Shown here piece by piece: positions 45,604 through 54,559 of a stretch of 64,000 bases of DNA. Position 1 is the stretch's first letter; every line of letters begins with the position of its first letter. The translations under genes were made by a program, and so were the position numbers. Origin of the DNA: Cyclobacterium xiamenense (GTDB lineage: Bacteria; Bacteroidota; Bacteroidia; Cytophagales; Cyclobacteriaceae). The notes beneath the pieces are model-generated. The model ran no database searches. It was not told where the DNA came from and saw only the letters and a list, made by a program, of their open reading frames with translations. Where the stretch lies: contig NZ_WIOK01000001.1 in NCBI RefSeq assembly GCF_009467825.1, forward strand, positions 248,001 through 312,000, read 5' to 3'.

Positions 45604-46653
45604 TTACCACTCTATTTTATTCGCCAACTGCCCACAGGCAGCATCGATGTCCTGTCCCCGTGATTTTCGGACCTTGGCGATGATTCCGGATTCCTCCAAT
45701 ATCCGCAAATACAGGGCTACCTTATCGGGTGCGGCCTGTCGAAATTCCCCGTCATCAATGGGGTTGTATTGAATAATATTGACTTTTGAAGGGATTTTTT
45801 TGCAAAACCTGGCCAATGCCCTGGCATGTGTTTCGTCGTCATTGATCCCTTCCCAAATCACGTATTCAAAGGTCACTTTTCGTTTGGTTTTGGAATACCA
45901 ATAGGCCAACGCATCGGCCAGTTCTTCGACGGTATTGCTCTCGTTGATGGGCATCAGACGCGTTCGGGTTTCGTTGATGGCCGAATGCAGGGAAAGTGCC
46001 AGATTAAAACGAACCCCGTCATCCGCCAGTTTTCGGATCATCTTCGCAATCCCCACTGTCGAAAGGGTAATCCGCCGGGGGGAAATTCCCAGGCCCTCGG
46101 GAGAACAGATTCGCTCAATGGCGGCTAGCACATTTTGGTAATTTAGCAGGGGCTCTCCCATTCCCATAAACACGATGTTGGTCAGGGGCCGGTCAAAATA
46201 CATCCGGGCCTCTTCCTGAATGGCTACCACCTGATCGTAAATCTCATCCGGGTTTAGGTTGCGCATTCGTTTCAGCCGGGCTGTCGCACAGAAGTTGCAG
46301 TCCAGACTGCAGCCGACCTGGGAAGAGACACAGGCCGTAATTCGTTTGGAAGTAGGGATCAACACCGATTCCACGATTTGATTGTCAAACAACTTCACGG
46401 CATTTTTGATGGTCCCGTCGGTGCTGCGTTGAAGCTGATCGACCCGAATGTGGTTAATCGTGAAATTTTCCTTCAAGTGTTCCCGGGTGGCCTTCGATAA
46501 ATTGGTCATGTCATCGAAGTTTTTGAGCGATTTGTTCCACAGCCATTCGTAGACCTGCTTGGCTCGGAATTTTTTTTCGCCCACCGTCTCAAAATACGTT
46601 TCCAAATCCGGAAGGCTTAATTTTCGAATGTCTTGTTTGTCGTGTTCCTGCAT
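45604..46653 (-). CDS. rlmN: Dual-specificity 23S rRNA / tRNA adenine C2-methyltransferase
   Basis: 349 residues, radical SAM. Cluster cysteines are Cys115, Cys119 and Cys122 in CSLDCNFC; the methyl-carrying Cys340 (AACGQL) and its partner Cys108 (ACVSSQ) are in place. It methylates A2503 of 23S rRNA and A37 of some tRNAs. Upstream on the same strand only 95 bp separate it from the end of the sulfatase gene, but the two genes have unrelated roles. Confidence 0.97.
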   Translation of the reverse strand: MQEHDKQDIRKLSLPDLETYFETVGEKKFRAKQVYEWLWNKSLKNFDDMTNLSKATREHLKENFTINHIRVDQLQRSTDGTIKNAVKLFDNQIVESVLIPTSKRITACVSSQVGCSLDCNFCATARLKRMRNLNPDEIYDQVVAIQEEARMYFDRPLTNIVFMGMGEPLLNYQNVLAAIERICSPEGLGISPRRITLSTVGIAKMIRKLADDGVRFNLALSLHSAINETRTRLMPINESNTVEELADALAYWYSKTKRKVTFEYVIWEGINDDETHARALARFCKKIPSKVNIIQYNPIDDGEFRQAAPDKVALYLRILEESGIIAKVRKSRGQDIDAACGQLANKIEW

Positions 46654-46748
46654 TTTTCTGCTTGTTTCGGGCCCGTAGTAAACAAAGCTTCTCGGTACCT
46701 TGGTTCCTGCCCAACTGCCGTTCTGCCCAACTATTTTGCCAGGGGCAA

Positions 46749-48182
46749 TTACCGGCGTTGCGGAAGGAGGGCTCCCGTTTCCTTCAGTTTTTGCATGAGT
46801 ATGTTTTCGAGCGAGGCCGCCTTTTCGGGATGGCTTGCTGCCAGGTTTTCGGTTTCTCCCGGGTCGTTGTCCAGGTTATACAGTTCACTGAGCCCTGTCT
46901 CGTAAAAATGGATCAATTTCCAGTGGTCCTTCCGAATGGCGGAACCGGGTTTCCAGGCACTGCCATGGTAATGGGGGTAATGCCAAAACAGTTCCTCCCG
47001 CTCAATTTGCCCGTTTTCGAGGATCAATGGACTCAAGTCCTTCCCATCGCCGGCATCGTGCGGGATTTGGGCCAGGCTAAGGAGGGTGGGAAATACGTCC
47101 ATGCTAACCACCGGAGTCTCCGATACACTGCCCTGCCGGGAAATACCCGGCCCCTGAACAATGAAGGGCACCCGGATGCCCCCTTCGTAGCACCAACCTT
47201 TGCCCGCCCGAAGCGGGCCGTTTGCCGTGGGAGCACCTTCCGTAAACAAGGTAGACAGGCCTCCATTATCGCTGGTGAACACGACCCATGTGTTATCCGA
47301 AAGCCCTGCATCTTCCAAGGCCTGAAGCAGCCTGCCTACATTTTCGTCCATGGCGGAAACCATCGATGCATAGGCCGCATTGTCCTGAATGAGTTTGGTT
47401 TGGCCCGTTCCTTCCGGCCGATACGCCTGCTGCCCGGGTTTGGTTTCCAGATTTTCTTTTTTGCGAAGGAAGTAATCGTGTTTGGTTGGCGCAGCCTGTA
47501 TGGGGGTATGCACCGTGTAAAAGGCCAGGTACAGGAAAAATGGCTCTTCGCCTCGTTGCTGAATAAATCGAATGCTCTCCGACGTAAGTCGTTCCGTGAG
47601 GTATTCCCCTTCCGGCCCGTCTTCCAGTCGGGGATTTCCATAGGGGGAATAGTACCCGTTTGCCTGTCCTTGTTTTAATTGCGGCGCTCCCACACTCCAG
47701 CCACCGATGTTTCGGTCAAATCCCTGGTATTCGGGCCAGTAGCGGGGTTCTTCTCCCAGGTGCCATTTCCCAACAAAGAAGGTTTGGTAGCCGTTTTCCT
47801 TAAATTTCTCTGCGAGCGTGGTTTCTTCCAGCGGCAGTTCATGGCTAATTTCCGGAGTGGCTAGCGGCCAATTTTCTTTATCCCGATTAAAGCCCGGAAT
47901 CCAATCTGTAATCTGCACCCGGTTGGGATGCTTTCCCGTCATCAGGGCTGCCCGCGTTGGGCTGCATACCGGATGGGCGGAATAGGCCTGGGAAAACCGC
48001 AGGCCATTTGCAGCCATACCGTCGATGTTGGGGGTCTCGTAAAAGGTCTCCGGATGGTTGGCCCCGATATCGGCCCAACCCAAATCGTCTACCAAAATCA
48101 CGATGACGTTTGGTTTAGGCGCCTCTTTTTCCACACAGGAAAAAAAACAACCTAGGCAAAATAAAGTAAGCGGGAGTTTCAT
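46749..48182 (-). CDS. Arylsulfatase lipoprotein (formylglycine-dependent)
   Basis: 477 residues from ATG 48182; the upstream extension of the frame is rejected because the signal peptide begins here. A lipobox near FFSC (Cys16) suggests a lipoprotein. The sulfatase signature is CSPTR (Cys73 to be converted to formylglycine, Pro75, Arg77), with metal ligands DD32-33 and the later FTSDNGG (about 320). The best match is the arylsulfatase A / S1 type acting on sulfated sugars. An anaerobic or FGE-type maturase is not in this window. It is the first sign of sulfated-polysaccharide metabolism near the DUF1501/PSCyt genes, though clpB lies between them. Confidence 0.92.
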   Translation of the reverse strand: MKLPLTLFCLGCFFSCVEKEAPKPNVIVILVDDLGWADIGANHPETFYETPNIDGMAANGLRFSQAYSAHPVCSPTRAALMTGKHPNRVQITDWIPGFNRDKENWPLATPEISHELPLEETTLAEKFKENGYQTFFVGKWHLGEEPRYWPEYQGFDRNIGGWSVGAPQLKQGQANGYYSPYGNPRLEDGPEGEYLTERLTSESIRFIQQRGEEPFFLYLAFYTVHTPIQAAPTKHDYFLRKKENLETKPGQQAYRPEGTGQTKLIQDNAAYASMVSAMDENVGRLLQALEDAGLSDNTWVVFTSDNGGLSTLFTEGAPTANGPLRAGKGWCYEGGIRVPFIVQGPGISRQGSVSETPVVSMDVFPTLLSLAQIPHDAGDGKDLSPLILENGQIEREELFWHYPHYHGSAWKPGSAIRKDHWKLIHFYETGLSELYNLDNDPGETENLAASHPEKAASLENILMQKLKETGALLPQRR

Positions 48183-48409
48183 GGGACCAAGACAGGCTGA
48201 TTGTACCCGGCAAAGATAGGCAAATGCACGAATACATCCGATCGGTGCCCTCGGATTTCCATACAGGAAGTAGCGAGCGCCTGCCAAAAAGTCCGAAAAA
48301 GGAATCGATCCTGTTCGAAATCGGACATTTTTTCCGAGAAATCGGATTGGTTGCATATTTGATTCTAGCTGTAAAAGAAGAAAAGAAAGCAACCATAACC
48401 CGGAACACC

Positions 48410-51025
48410 ATGGATTTCAAACAATTCACCATCAAGTCTCAGGAAGCCATACAGCAGGCACTGGAGCTGTGCACAGCCGGGCAGCAACAATTGATAGAAC
48501 CTGCCCATTTGCTCAAGGGAATCATTCAAGAAGATAGCAACGTCACCGATTTTCTATTTAAAAAATTGGGAGTCAACAGTGGATTGGTTGTGCAGAAGTT
48601 GGACGAACTGATCGGGCAGCTGCCAAAGGTCAGCGGACAGCAACCTTACCTGTCCAATGCCACCAATCAGGTGCTGGAAAAAGCAAAAGGATACCTAAAA
48701 ACCTTTGGAGACGAATACGTAGCGGTGGAGCATCTGGTATTGGGGGTGTTGGCCGGTACGGATAAAACGGCCCAACTCTTAAAGGATCAGGGACTGAATG
48801 AGAAAAATCTCATTGAAGCCATCAAGGAACTACGAAAAGGAAATAAAGTGACAGATCAGAACGCAGAATCAAAGTACAGGTCGCTGGAGAGGTACTCCAA
48901 AAACCTGAACGAACTTGCCAAAAAAGGCAAAATTGACCCGGTGATCGGCCGGGATGAGGAGATTAGACGGGTGCTGCAAATACTGGCCCGCCGGACCAAA
49001 AACAACCCCATCCTTCTGGGAGAACCGGGTGTAGGGAAAACCGCCATTGTGGAAGGGCTGGCTCAACGGATTGTGAGCGGGGATGTGCCGGAAAACCTCA
49101 AGAGTAAAATCCTTATTTCCCTGGACATGGGATTGCTCGTAGCGGGCGCCAAGTACAAGGGAGAGTTTGAAGAACGCCTAAAGGCTGTTATCAAGGAAGT
49201 GACCGATTCGGAAGGGGAAATCATCTTGTTTATTGATGAGATTCACACGCTAATCGGAGCAGGTGGGGGCGGAGAAGGGGCCATGGATGCAGCAAACCTG
49301 CTGAAACCGGCATTGGCCAGGGGTGAATTGCACGCCATCGGGGCGACCACCCTTAAAGAGTATCAAAAATACATCGAAAAGGACAAAGCCCTGGAGCGTC
49401 GGTTTCAGCAAGTCATCGTCGATGAACCGGATGCTATGGATGCCATCTCCATTTTACGGGGAATCAAAGACAAGTACGAACTGCATCACGGAGTGCGGGT
49501 AAAAGACGATGCCGTGATTGCGGCAGTAGAACTTTCGCAGCGGTACATTTCCGATCGGTACCTTCCGGACAAGGCCATTGACCTGATGGACGAAGCCGCC
49601 GCCAAATTGCGTATGGAAATTGATTCGCTGCCTCAGGAGTTGGACGAGCTTAATCGCCGCATCATGCAGTTGGAAATCGAGCGGGAAGCCATCCGACGTG
49701 AAAAAAACAAGGACAAGGAGGCCGTGCTAAGCAAGGAACTGGCAGAACTTTCGGAAAAGAGACAAGGTATCAAGGCCAAGTGGGAAAGCGAAAAAGCGGT
49801 CATTCAGGGCATACAGCGGGAGAAGGAAAATATCGATAAATTCAAACTGGAAGCCGAACAAGCGGAGCGAGCCGGTGATTTTGGAAAGGTGGCGGAAATT
49901 CGCTACGGAAAAATCGGAGAAAGCGAGAAGAAGCTGCAGTCCTTTCAGCAGCAGCTAAAGGAAATGCAGGAAGGATCGCCCCTGCTGAAGGAGGAGGTAG
50001 ACCACGAAGACATTGCGGCGGTGGTCAGCAAATGGACCGGGATTCCGCTATCAAAAATGATCCAAAGCGAGCGCGAAAAGCTGCTTCACCTGGAAGAGGA
50101 GTTGGGCAAGCGCGTGGCCGGACAGCGGGAAGCAATCGTGGCCCTTTCGGATGCCGTTCGACGTAGCCGTGCAGGCTTGCAGGATCCCAAGCGTCCGATC
50201 GGTTCCTTTATTTTCCTGGGCACCACCGGTGTAGGGAAAACCGAATTAGCGAAAGCGCTGGCCGAATACCTGTTTAGCGATGAAAATGCCATGGTCCGCA
50301 TCGATATGTCGGAATACCAGGAACGACACGCCGTGAGTCGCCTGGTGGGAGCGCCTCCCGGTTACGTCGGTTACGACGAGGGAGGACAGCTGACCGAAGC
50401 GGTACGCCGAAAGCCTTACTCCGTGGTATTACTAGACGAGATCGAGAAGGCCCATCCGGATGTATTCAATATCCTGCTGCAGGTACTGGATGATGGCAGG
50501 CTGACGGACAACAAAGGCAGGGTGGCCAATTTCAAAAACACGATTATCATCATGACTACCAATATTGGGTCCACCTTGATACAAGAGCGCTTTGAAAACA
50601 TGGATGCCTGGAACAAGGAACAGGTGATGGAAGAAACCAAAGAAGAAGTGTTTGGCTTGCTGAAAAAATCGGTTCGCCCGGAGTTTCTGAACCGAATCGA
50701 TGAAACCATCATGTTTGAACCCCTTAACCGGGAAATCCTGCGAAAAATTGTGGATATCCAATGGAAAGAAGTACAAAAACGACTGGCGGAAGCTGGAATC
50801 GAATTGGAAGCCACACGGGAAGTGCTGGACTACCTGGGCGAGGTAGGTTTTGATCCCCAATACGGGGCGCGGCCACTAAAGCGAACCATGCAACGCCTGG
50901 TTTTAAACGAGCTTTCCAAGCAGATTCTAAGTGGTTACATCAAAAACGATAGCGCCGTATTGGTGGACCTGGATGCAGACAGGCAGGTGTATTTCAAAAA
51001 TGTGGATGAAGTAGGTGTAGAGTAA
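48410..51025 (+). CDS. clpB: ATP-dependent disaggregase ClpB
   Basis: 871 residues from ATG 48410 (the frame is open from 48224 but the Clp N domain starts here: [16 protein letters not shown]). Layout: Clp-N, AAA1 with GEPGVGKT (about 204), the coiled-coil M domain (about 400-540), AAA2 with GTTGVGKT (about 605) and the C-terminal domain. With DnaK it rescues aggregated proteins. It is divergent from the sulfatase gene with 227 bp between and is followed by a strong terminator. No CIRCE-type heat shock operator was seen upstream. Confidence 0.97.
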   Translation: MDFKQFTIKSQEAIQQALELCTAGQQQLIEPAHLLKGIIQEDSNVTDFLFKKLGVNSGLVVQKLDELIGQLPKVSGQQPYLSNATNQVLEKAKGYLKTFGDEYVAVEHLVLGVLAGTDKTAQLLKDQGLNEKNLIEAIKELRKGNKVTDQNAESKYRSLERYSKNLNELAKKGKIDPVIGRDEEIRRVLQILARRTKNNPILLGEPGVGKTAIVEGLAQRIVSGDVPENLKSKILISLDMGLLVAGAKYKGEFEERLKAVIKEVTDSEGEIILFIDEIHTLIGAGGGGEGAMDAANLLKPALARGELHAIGATTLKEYQKYIEKDKALERRFQQVIVDEPDAMDAISILRGIKDKYELHHGVRVKDDAVIAAVELSQRYISDRYLPDKAIDLMDEAAAKLRMEIDSLPQELDELNRRIMQLEIEREAIRREKNKDKEAVLSKELAELSEKRQGIKAKWESEKAVIQGIQREKENIDKFKLEAEQAERAGDFGKVAEIRYGKIGESEKKLQSFQQQLKEMQEGSPLLKEEVDHEDIAAVVSKWTGIPLSKMIQSEREKLLHLEEELGKRVAGQREAIVALSDAVRRSRAGLQDPKRPIGSFIFLGTTGVGKTELAKALAEYLFSDENAMVRIDMSEYQERHAVSRLVGAPPGYVGYDEGGQLTEAVRRKPYSVVLLDEIEKAHPDVFNILLQVLDDGRLTDNKGRVANFKNTIIIMTTNIGSTLIQERFENMDAWNKEQVMEETKEEVFGLLKKSVRPEFLNRIDETIMFEPLNREILRKIVDIQWKEVQKRLAEAGIELEATREVLDYLGEVGFDPQYGARPLKRTMQRLVLNELSKQILSGYIKNDSAVLVDLDADRQVYFKNVDEVGVE

Positions 51026-51057
51026 TATGCGGCCCATGTGGCCGGGATAGAAACAGC

Positions 51058-51092
51058 AAGCAGCTGGCCAAAGATTTGGTCAGCTGCTTTTT
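51058..51092 (+). terminator. Terminator after clpB
   Basis: Stem AGCAGCTG-CCAAA / TTTGG-CAGCTGCT with one G-T wobble and a short loop, followed by five T residues, 33 bp past the clpB stop. Confidence 0.9.
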
Positions 51093-51175
51093 GTTTGCCC
51101 ACGGATTATGAAGCCGTTCCGAAATAATTCACTCCTTGTGAAGTCAAAACGCCGCTTGGGTTGTACCTTGTATGC

Positions 51176-52090
51176 ATGGACTACCAGCAACTGATCGAAG
51201 AAGTATATCAGGAAGTCAACGACCTGAATCTACGGGGCATGGTAGCGGACTACATTCCCGAATTGGCAAAGGTATCCGCTGACCGGTTTGGCATGGCCCT
51301 GATCGACTTGAACGGGGAGGTTTACGGGGTTGGCGATTACCAGGAGCCTTTTTCCATTCAGAGTATTTCCAAAGTATTCACCCTGACAATGGTTTTTCAT
51401 GTTTTTCGGAGCAAACTCTGGTCACGCGTTAACGTAGAACCTAGCGGCAACCCCTTCAACTCCATTGCCCAACTGGAGTACGAAAAAGGCATCCCCCGAA
51501 ACCCCTTTTTGAACGCAGGGGCCCTGGTGATTACCGATGCCCTTACGAGCAAATTTGAAAATCCCGTCCGTAGTATACGGGAGTTTATTGACGAGCTGGC
51601 AGGACAGCATTGCGTTCGGATCAATGAAGAGGTGATGCACTCCGAACTGCTGCATGCGGAGCGGAATACGGCCATGGCTTATTTTTTGAAGGCCTACCAA
51701 AACTTTGACAATGACATACAGGAAGTCATCCGCACCTACGTGTCGCAGTGTTCCATTGAAATGAGTTGCGAGGAACTGGCCAAAGCGTTTTCTTACCTTG
51801 CAAACGACGGCTATTCCCTCTTTGCAAAAAGGGAAATCCTAAACGAAAGTCAATCCCGCCGTGTCAATGCACTCATGCTCACCTGCGGCTTTTACGACGA
51901 ATCCGGAGAATTTGCATTTCGCGTGGGCTTGCCCGGAAAAAGCGGTGTCGGCGGCGGGGTGGCTGCGGTACTTCCCGGAAAATTCAGCATCGCCGTCTGG
52001 TCGCCCGAATTGAACGAAAAGGGAAATTCTGTCAAGGCGATCAAGGCCCTTGAACTCCTGACAGATAAGCTAAAGTTTTCGCTCTTCTAG
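51176..52090 (+). CDS. glsA: Glutaminase A
   Basis: 304 residues from ATG 51176 (a TTG five codons upstream is rejected). Beta-lactamase-like serine enzyme with Ser63-x-x-Lys66 (SISK) and the family's Tyr and Asn residues (NAGALV about 111). It converts glutamine to glutamate and ammonia in the cytoplasm. It stands alone after the clpB terminator, and its 3' end overlaps the convergent TIM-barrel gene by 4 bp. Confidence 0.96.
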   Translation: MDYQQLIEEVYQEVNDLNLRGMVADYIPELAKVSADRFGMALIDLNGEVYGVGDYQEPFSIQSISKVFTLTMVFHVFRSKLWSRVNVEPSGNPFNSIAQLEYEKGIPRNPFLNAGALVITDALTSKFENPVRSIREFIDELAGQHCVRINEEVMHSELLHAERNTAMAYFLKAYQNFDNDIQEVIRTYVSQCSIEMSCEELAKAFSYLANDGYSLFAKREILNESQSRRVNALMLTCGFYDESGEFAFRVGLPGKSGVGGGVAAVLPGKFSIAVWSPELNEKGNSVKAIKALELLTDKLKFSLF

Positions 52091-53034
52091 ACCAGGTTGG
52101 CGGTTCGCCACATGGCCCTTGAAGTTGCGGCCAGCGCCGGCTCATTGTCCATGGCGTTTAGTTTGGCATTGAATGGTTCCGCACGTACCGGACCGTCGTA
52201 GCCGATGTTGACAAGGGCCTGCATGAAGCCCTTCAGATCGATTAAGCCACTTTCTCCCGGGAGTTGGCGCTCGCCGTCTATTTGTTCGATAATGCTTCTT
52301 CCAGCCGTGGCGTCATTGAGGTCGCAGGTCACGATTTGATCGTTGCTTAGCTTTTCCAGATCGGCGACACTTTCGCTAGAGGTGTACCAGTGAAAACTAT
52401 CCAGCTGTACCCCTACGTTTGGGCGCCCGATGTCAGCAATGAGGTCTTGCACTTCTTTCAGTGTCCCCACAAAAGGGTACCGGTTGATGATTTTCAGGTT
52501 TTTTGTACCCACGTACTCAAACCCTAGTTTCAGCCCTTCTTCTCCCAGTATTTGGGCAGCCAGGCCGAGGCGCTGACTGTGTTGCTTTAGGTTTTCCAGG
52601 TAGGGCAGTTCGTTGTGGCTGGGCATGATCCAGGTATTCACCCGGCTTACCCCCGCCTCCCGCAGGCGAACGGCAATTTTGGGCAATTCTTTAATCCCTG
52701 CTTCGTAGGTAGCCTTGTCTTTGCGGAAATCCACCGGCAGACCGGCCGAATCCCAACTGAGCTGCTGTGCGGCCTTTCGGGCCAAAAATTCATCCAATTT
52801 GCCCGGGGACATTTCCATCAGCTGCGCAGGAACAGGCAGGATGGCTTCAAACTTATGGGCCACGGCTTTGTCAATCATTTCTTCCTGACTGATTTTTACG
52901 CCTATGGCGTAGGGGTTCAGGCTTATCCGGAATTTTCGTTGGAGGAAATCGGGAGCGGCCTGGGCCAGGTAGGGAGCGGTAGCCAATCCCAGGCTGAGGG
53001 CACCGCCTCGCTGAATAAATGTTCTTCGGTTCAT
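52087..53034 (-). CDS. Tat-exported sugar phosphate isomerase/epimerase-like TIM-barrel protein
   Basis: 315 residues. Begins with a twin-arginine-type signal (NRRTFIQRGG, then a hydrophobic stretch to about 27). The body is a xylose-isomerase-like (AP endonuclease family 2) TIM barrel with metal-binding Glu, Asp, His and Glu positions (FEYVGT about 165, LDSFHW about 211, DLND about 239, RAEPF about 292). Members isomerise or epimerise sugars or act as endonucleases; an exported copy is most likely a sugar enzyme. Ends 27 bp before the DUF1501 gene's stop end on the same strand and likely follows it on one transcript. Confidence 0.85.
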   Translation of the reverse strand: MNRRTFIQRGGALSLGLATAPYLAQAAPDFLQRKFRISLNPYAIGVKISQEEMIDKAVAHKFEAILPVPAQLMEMSPGKLDEFLARKAAQQLSWDSAGLPVDFRKDKATYEAGIKELPKIAVRLREAGVSRVNTWIMPSHNELPYLENLKQHSQRLGLAAQILGEEGLKLGFEYVGTKNLKIINRYPFVGTLKEVQDLIADIGRPNVGVQLDSFHWYTSSESVADLEKLSNDQIVTCDLNDATAGRSIIEQIDGERQLPGESGLIDLKGFMQALVNIGYDGPVRAEPFNAKLNAMDNEPALAATSRAMWRTANLV

Positions 53035-53061
53035 TGGATGTTTGCTAATATTCGTGACTGA

Positions 53062-54558
53062 TTAGGATAGAATTTCCCGAATGACATGCCCTTCCACGTC
53101 CGTTAAGCGGAAAGGCCTGCCCTGAAAATCAAAGGTAAATTGCTCGTGGTCAAATCCCAAAAGTTGGAGGATGGTGGCATGAATATCGTGTACGGAAACG
53201 GTATCTTCCACACCGGAAAATCCGAATTCGTCTGTGAGCCCGTGCGCCGCTCCTTTCTTGATACCGCCCCCGGCCATCCACATGGTAAAGGCATCGACGT
53301 GGTGATCCCGGCCCTTGTAACTCTGGGTTTTTCCTTCCCTGTTTTCCTGCATGGGGGTGCGGCCAAATTCTCCTCCCCATACCACCAGCGTTTGGTCCAG
53401 TAGGCCTCGTTGCTTGAGGTCGGTCAATAGGGCGGTAATGGGGCGGTCGATTTCGCGGCATTTGTCTTTCATGCCCAGGTCAATGGCGGTGCTTTCGCCG
53501 GTACCGTGTGCATCCCATCCCCAATCGTAGAGCTGTACGAACCGGACGCCTTTTTCTACCATTTTGCGTGCAAGCAGGCAGTTATTGGCGAAGGATTCCT
53601 CTCCCGGCTGGGTGCCGTAGAGCTGGTGGATGTATTCCGGTTCTTCGTTGATATTCATTACCTCCGGCACCTCAATTTGCATGCGGAATGCCATTTCGTA
53701 CTGGTTGATTCGGGCGAGAATTTCCGGATCCGCATAGGCCTGGAAATCTGCCTCGTTGATCCCGTTGATGGCGTCGAGCATTTTTCGTTTCAGGCTTCGT
53801 GACATGCCTTTCGGGTCCTCGATGTACAATACCGGATCCCCTTGTGAACGGCATTGCACCCCCTGGTAGACGGAGGGTAAAAAACCGCTTCCCCAGACGC
53901 TTTTTCCAGCGTCAGGTGTTTTTCCTCCGGAGGTGAGTACCACAAATCCGGGCAGGTTTTGGTTTTCGGAGCCCAGGCCGTAGGTCACCCAGGAACCGAT
54001 GCTGGGCCGGCCCAGTCGGGGGCTACCCGTTTGCATAAACAGCTGGGCAGGACCATGATTAAATTGATCCGTATGAACGGCTTTCAGGAAAGCCACTTCG
54101 TCCACGACCTGCTTGAAATGAGGCAGGTAATCCGACACCCAGTTGCCCGACTCGCCGCACTGCTCAAAGTTGGCTTGGGGGCCGAGCAGGTTGGGACGGC
54201 CACGGATAAAGGCAAATTTTCTTCCCTGCAGCAGGGATTCCGGACACTCCTTGTTGTGAAGCCGCGCCAATTCGGGTTTGTAATCAAACATTTCCAGCTG
54301 GGAGGGGGCACCCGCCATGTGCAGGTAGATCACCGATTGCACCTTTGGTGTAAAGGGAGGTGCCATAGCAGACAGGGGGTTGAGGTCTCGCTCGGAAAGT
54401 TGCATGCGCCGGGGTTCCGGGGCCTGGCAGCCGCCGATGAGTGATCCCAAAGCCAGGCCGCCCATGCCACTTACACAGCGCTGAATAAAATGCCTGCGGG
54501 TTTGGGTCTGCAGTTCCCGTTCCAGTTTCTCAGCCAGTAATTTTTTGAGGGTGTCCAT
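53062..54558 (-). CDS. DUF1501 sulfatase-fold secreted protein
   Basis: 498 residues. A Tat signal RRHFIQ (21-27) leads to a possible lipobox with Cys44. The remainder matches DUF1501, distant alkaline-phosphatase/sulfatase-fold proteins abundant in Planctomycetota: MAGAPSQLEMFDYKPEL, FMQTGSPRLGRPSIGSW, GWDAHG, WGGEFGRTP and GRDHH, the latter supplying likely metal-ligand Asp and His. The function is not established; members nearly always sit beside PSCyt1/DUF1549/DUF1553 genes, as here where the two are one base apart. Possibly a desulfatase or phosphoesterase for extracellular polysaccharide. Confidence 0.9.
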   Translation of the reverse strand: MDTLKKLLAEKLERELQTQTRRHFIQRCVSGMGGLALGSLIGGCQAPEPRRMQLSERDLNPLSAMAPPFTPKVQSVIYLHMAGAPSQLEMFDYKPELARLHNKECPESLLQGRKFAFIRGRPNLLGPQANFEQCGESGNWVSDYLPHFKQVVDEVAFLKAVHTDQFNHGPAQLFMQTGSPRLGRPSIGSWVTYGLGSENQNLPGFVVLTSGGKTPDAGKSVWGSGFLPSVYQGVQCRSQGDPVLYIEDPKGMSRSLKRKMLDAINGINEADFQAYADPEILARINQYEMAFRMQIEVPEVMNINEEPEYIHQLYGTQPGEESFANNCLLARKMVEKGVRFVQLYDWGWDAHGTGESTAIDLGMKDKCREIDRPITALLTDLKQRGLLDQTLVVWGGEFGRTPMQENREGKTQSYKGRDHHVDAFTMWMAGGGIKKGAAHGLTDEFGFSGVEDTVSVHDIHATILQLLGFDHEQFTFDFQGRPFRLTDVEGHVIREILS

Positions 54559-54559
54559 G

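Noticed and set aside
46662-47678. Long 338-codon plus-strand frame opposite the sulfatase
   Set aside because: It is antisense to a clear sulfatase, has no family features and reads as mirror composition of that gene.
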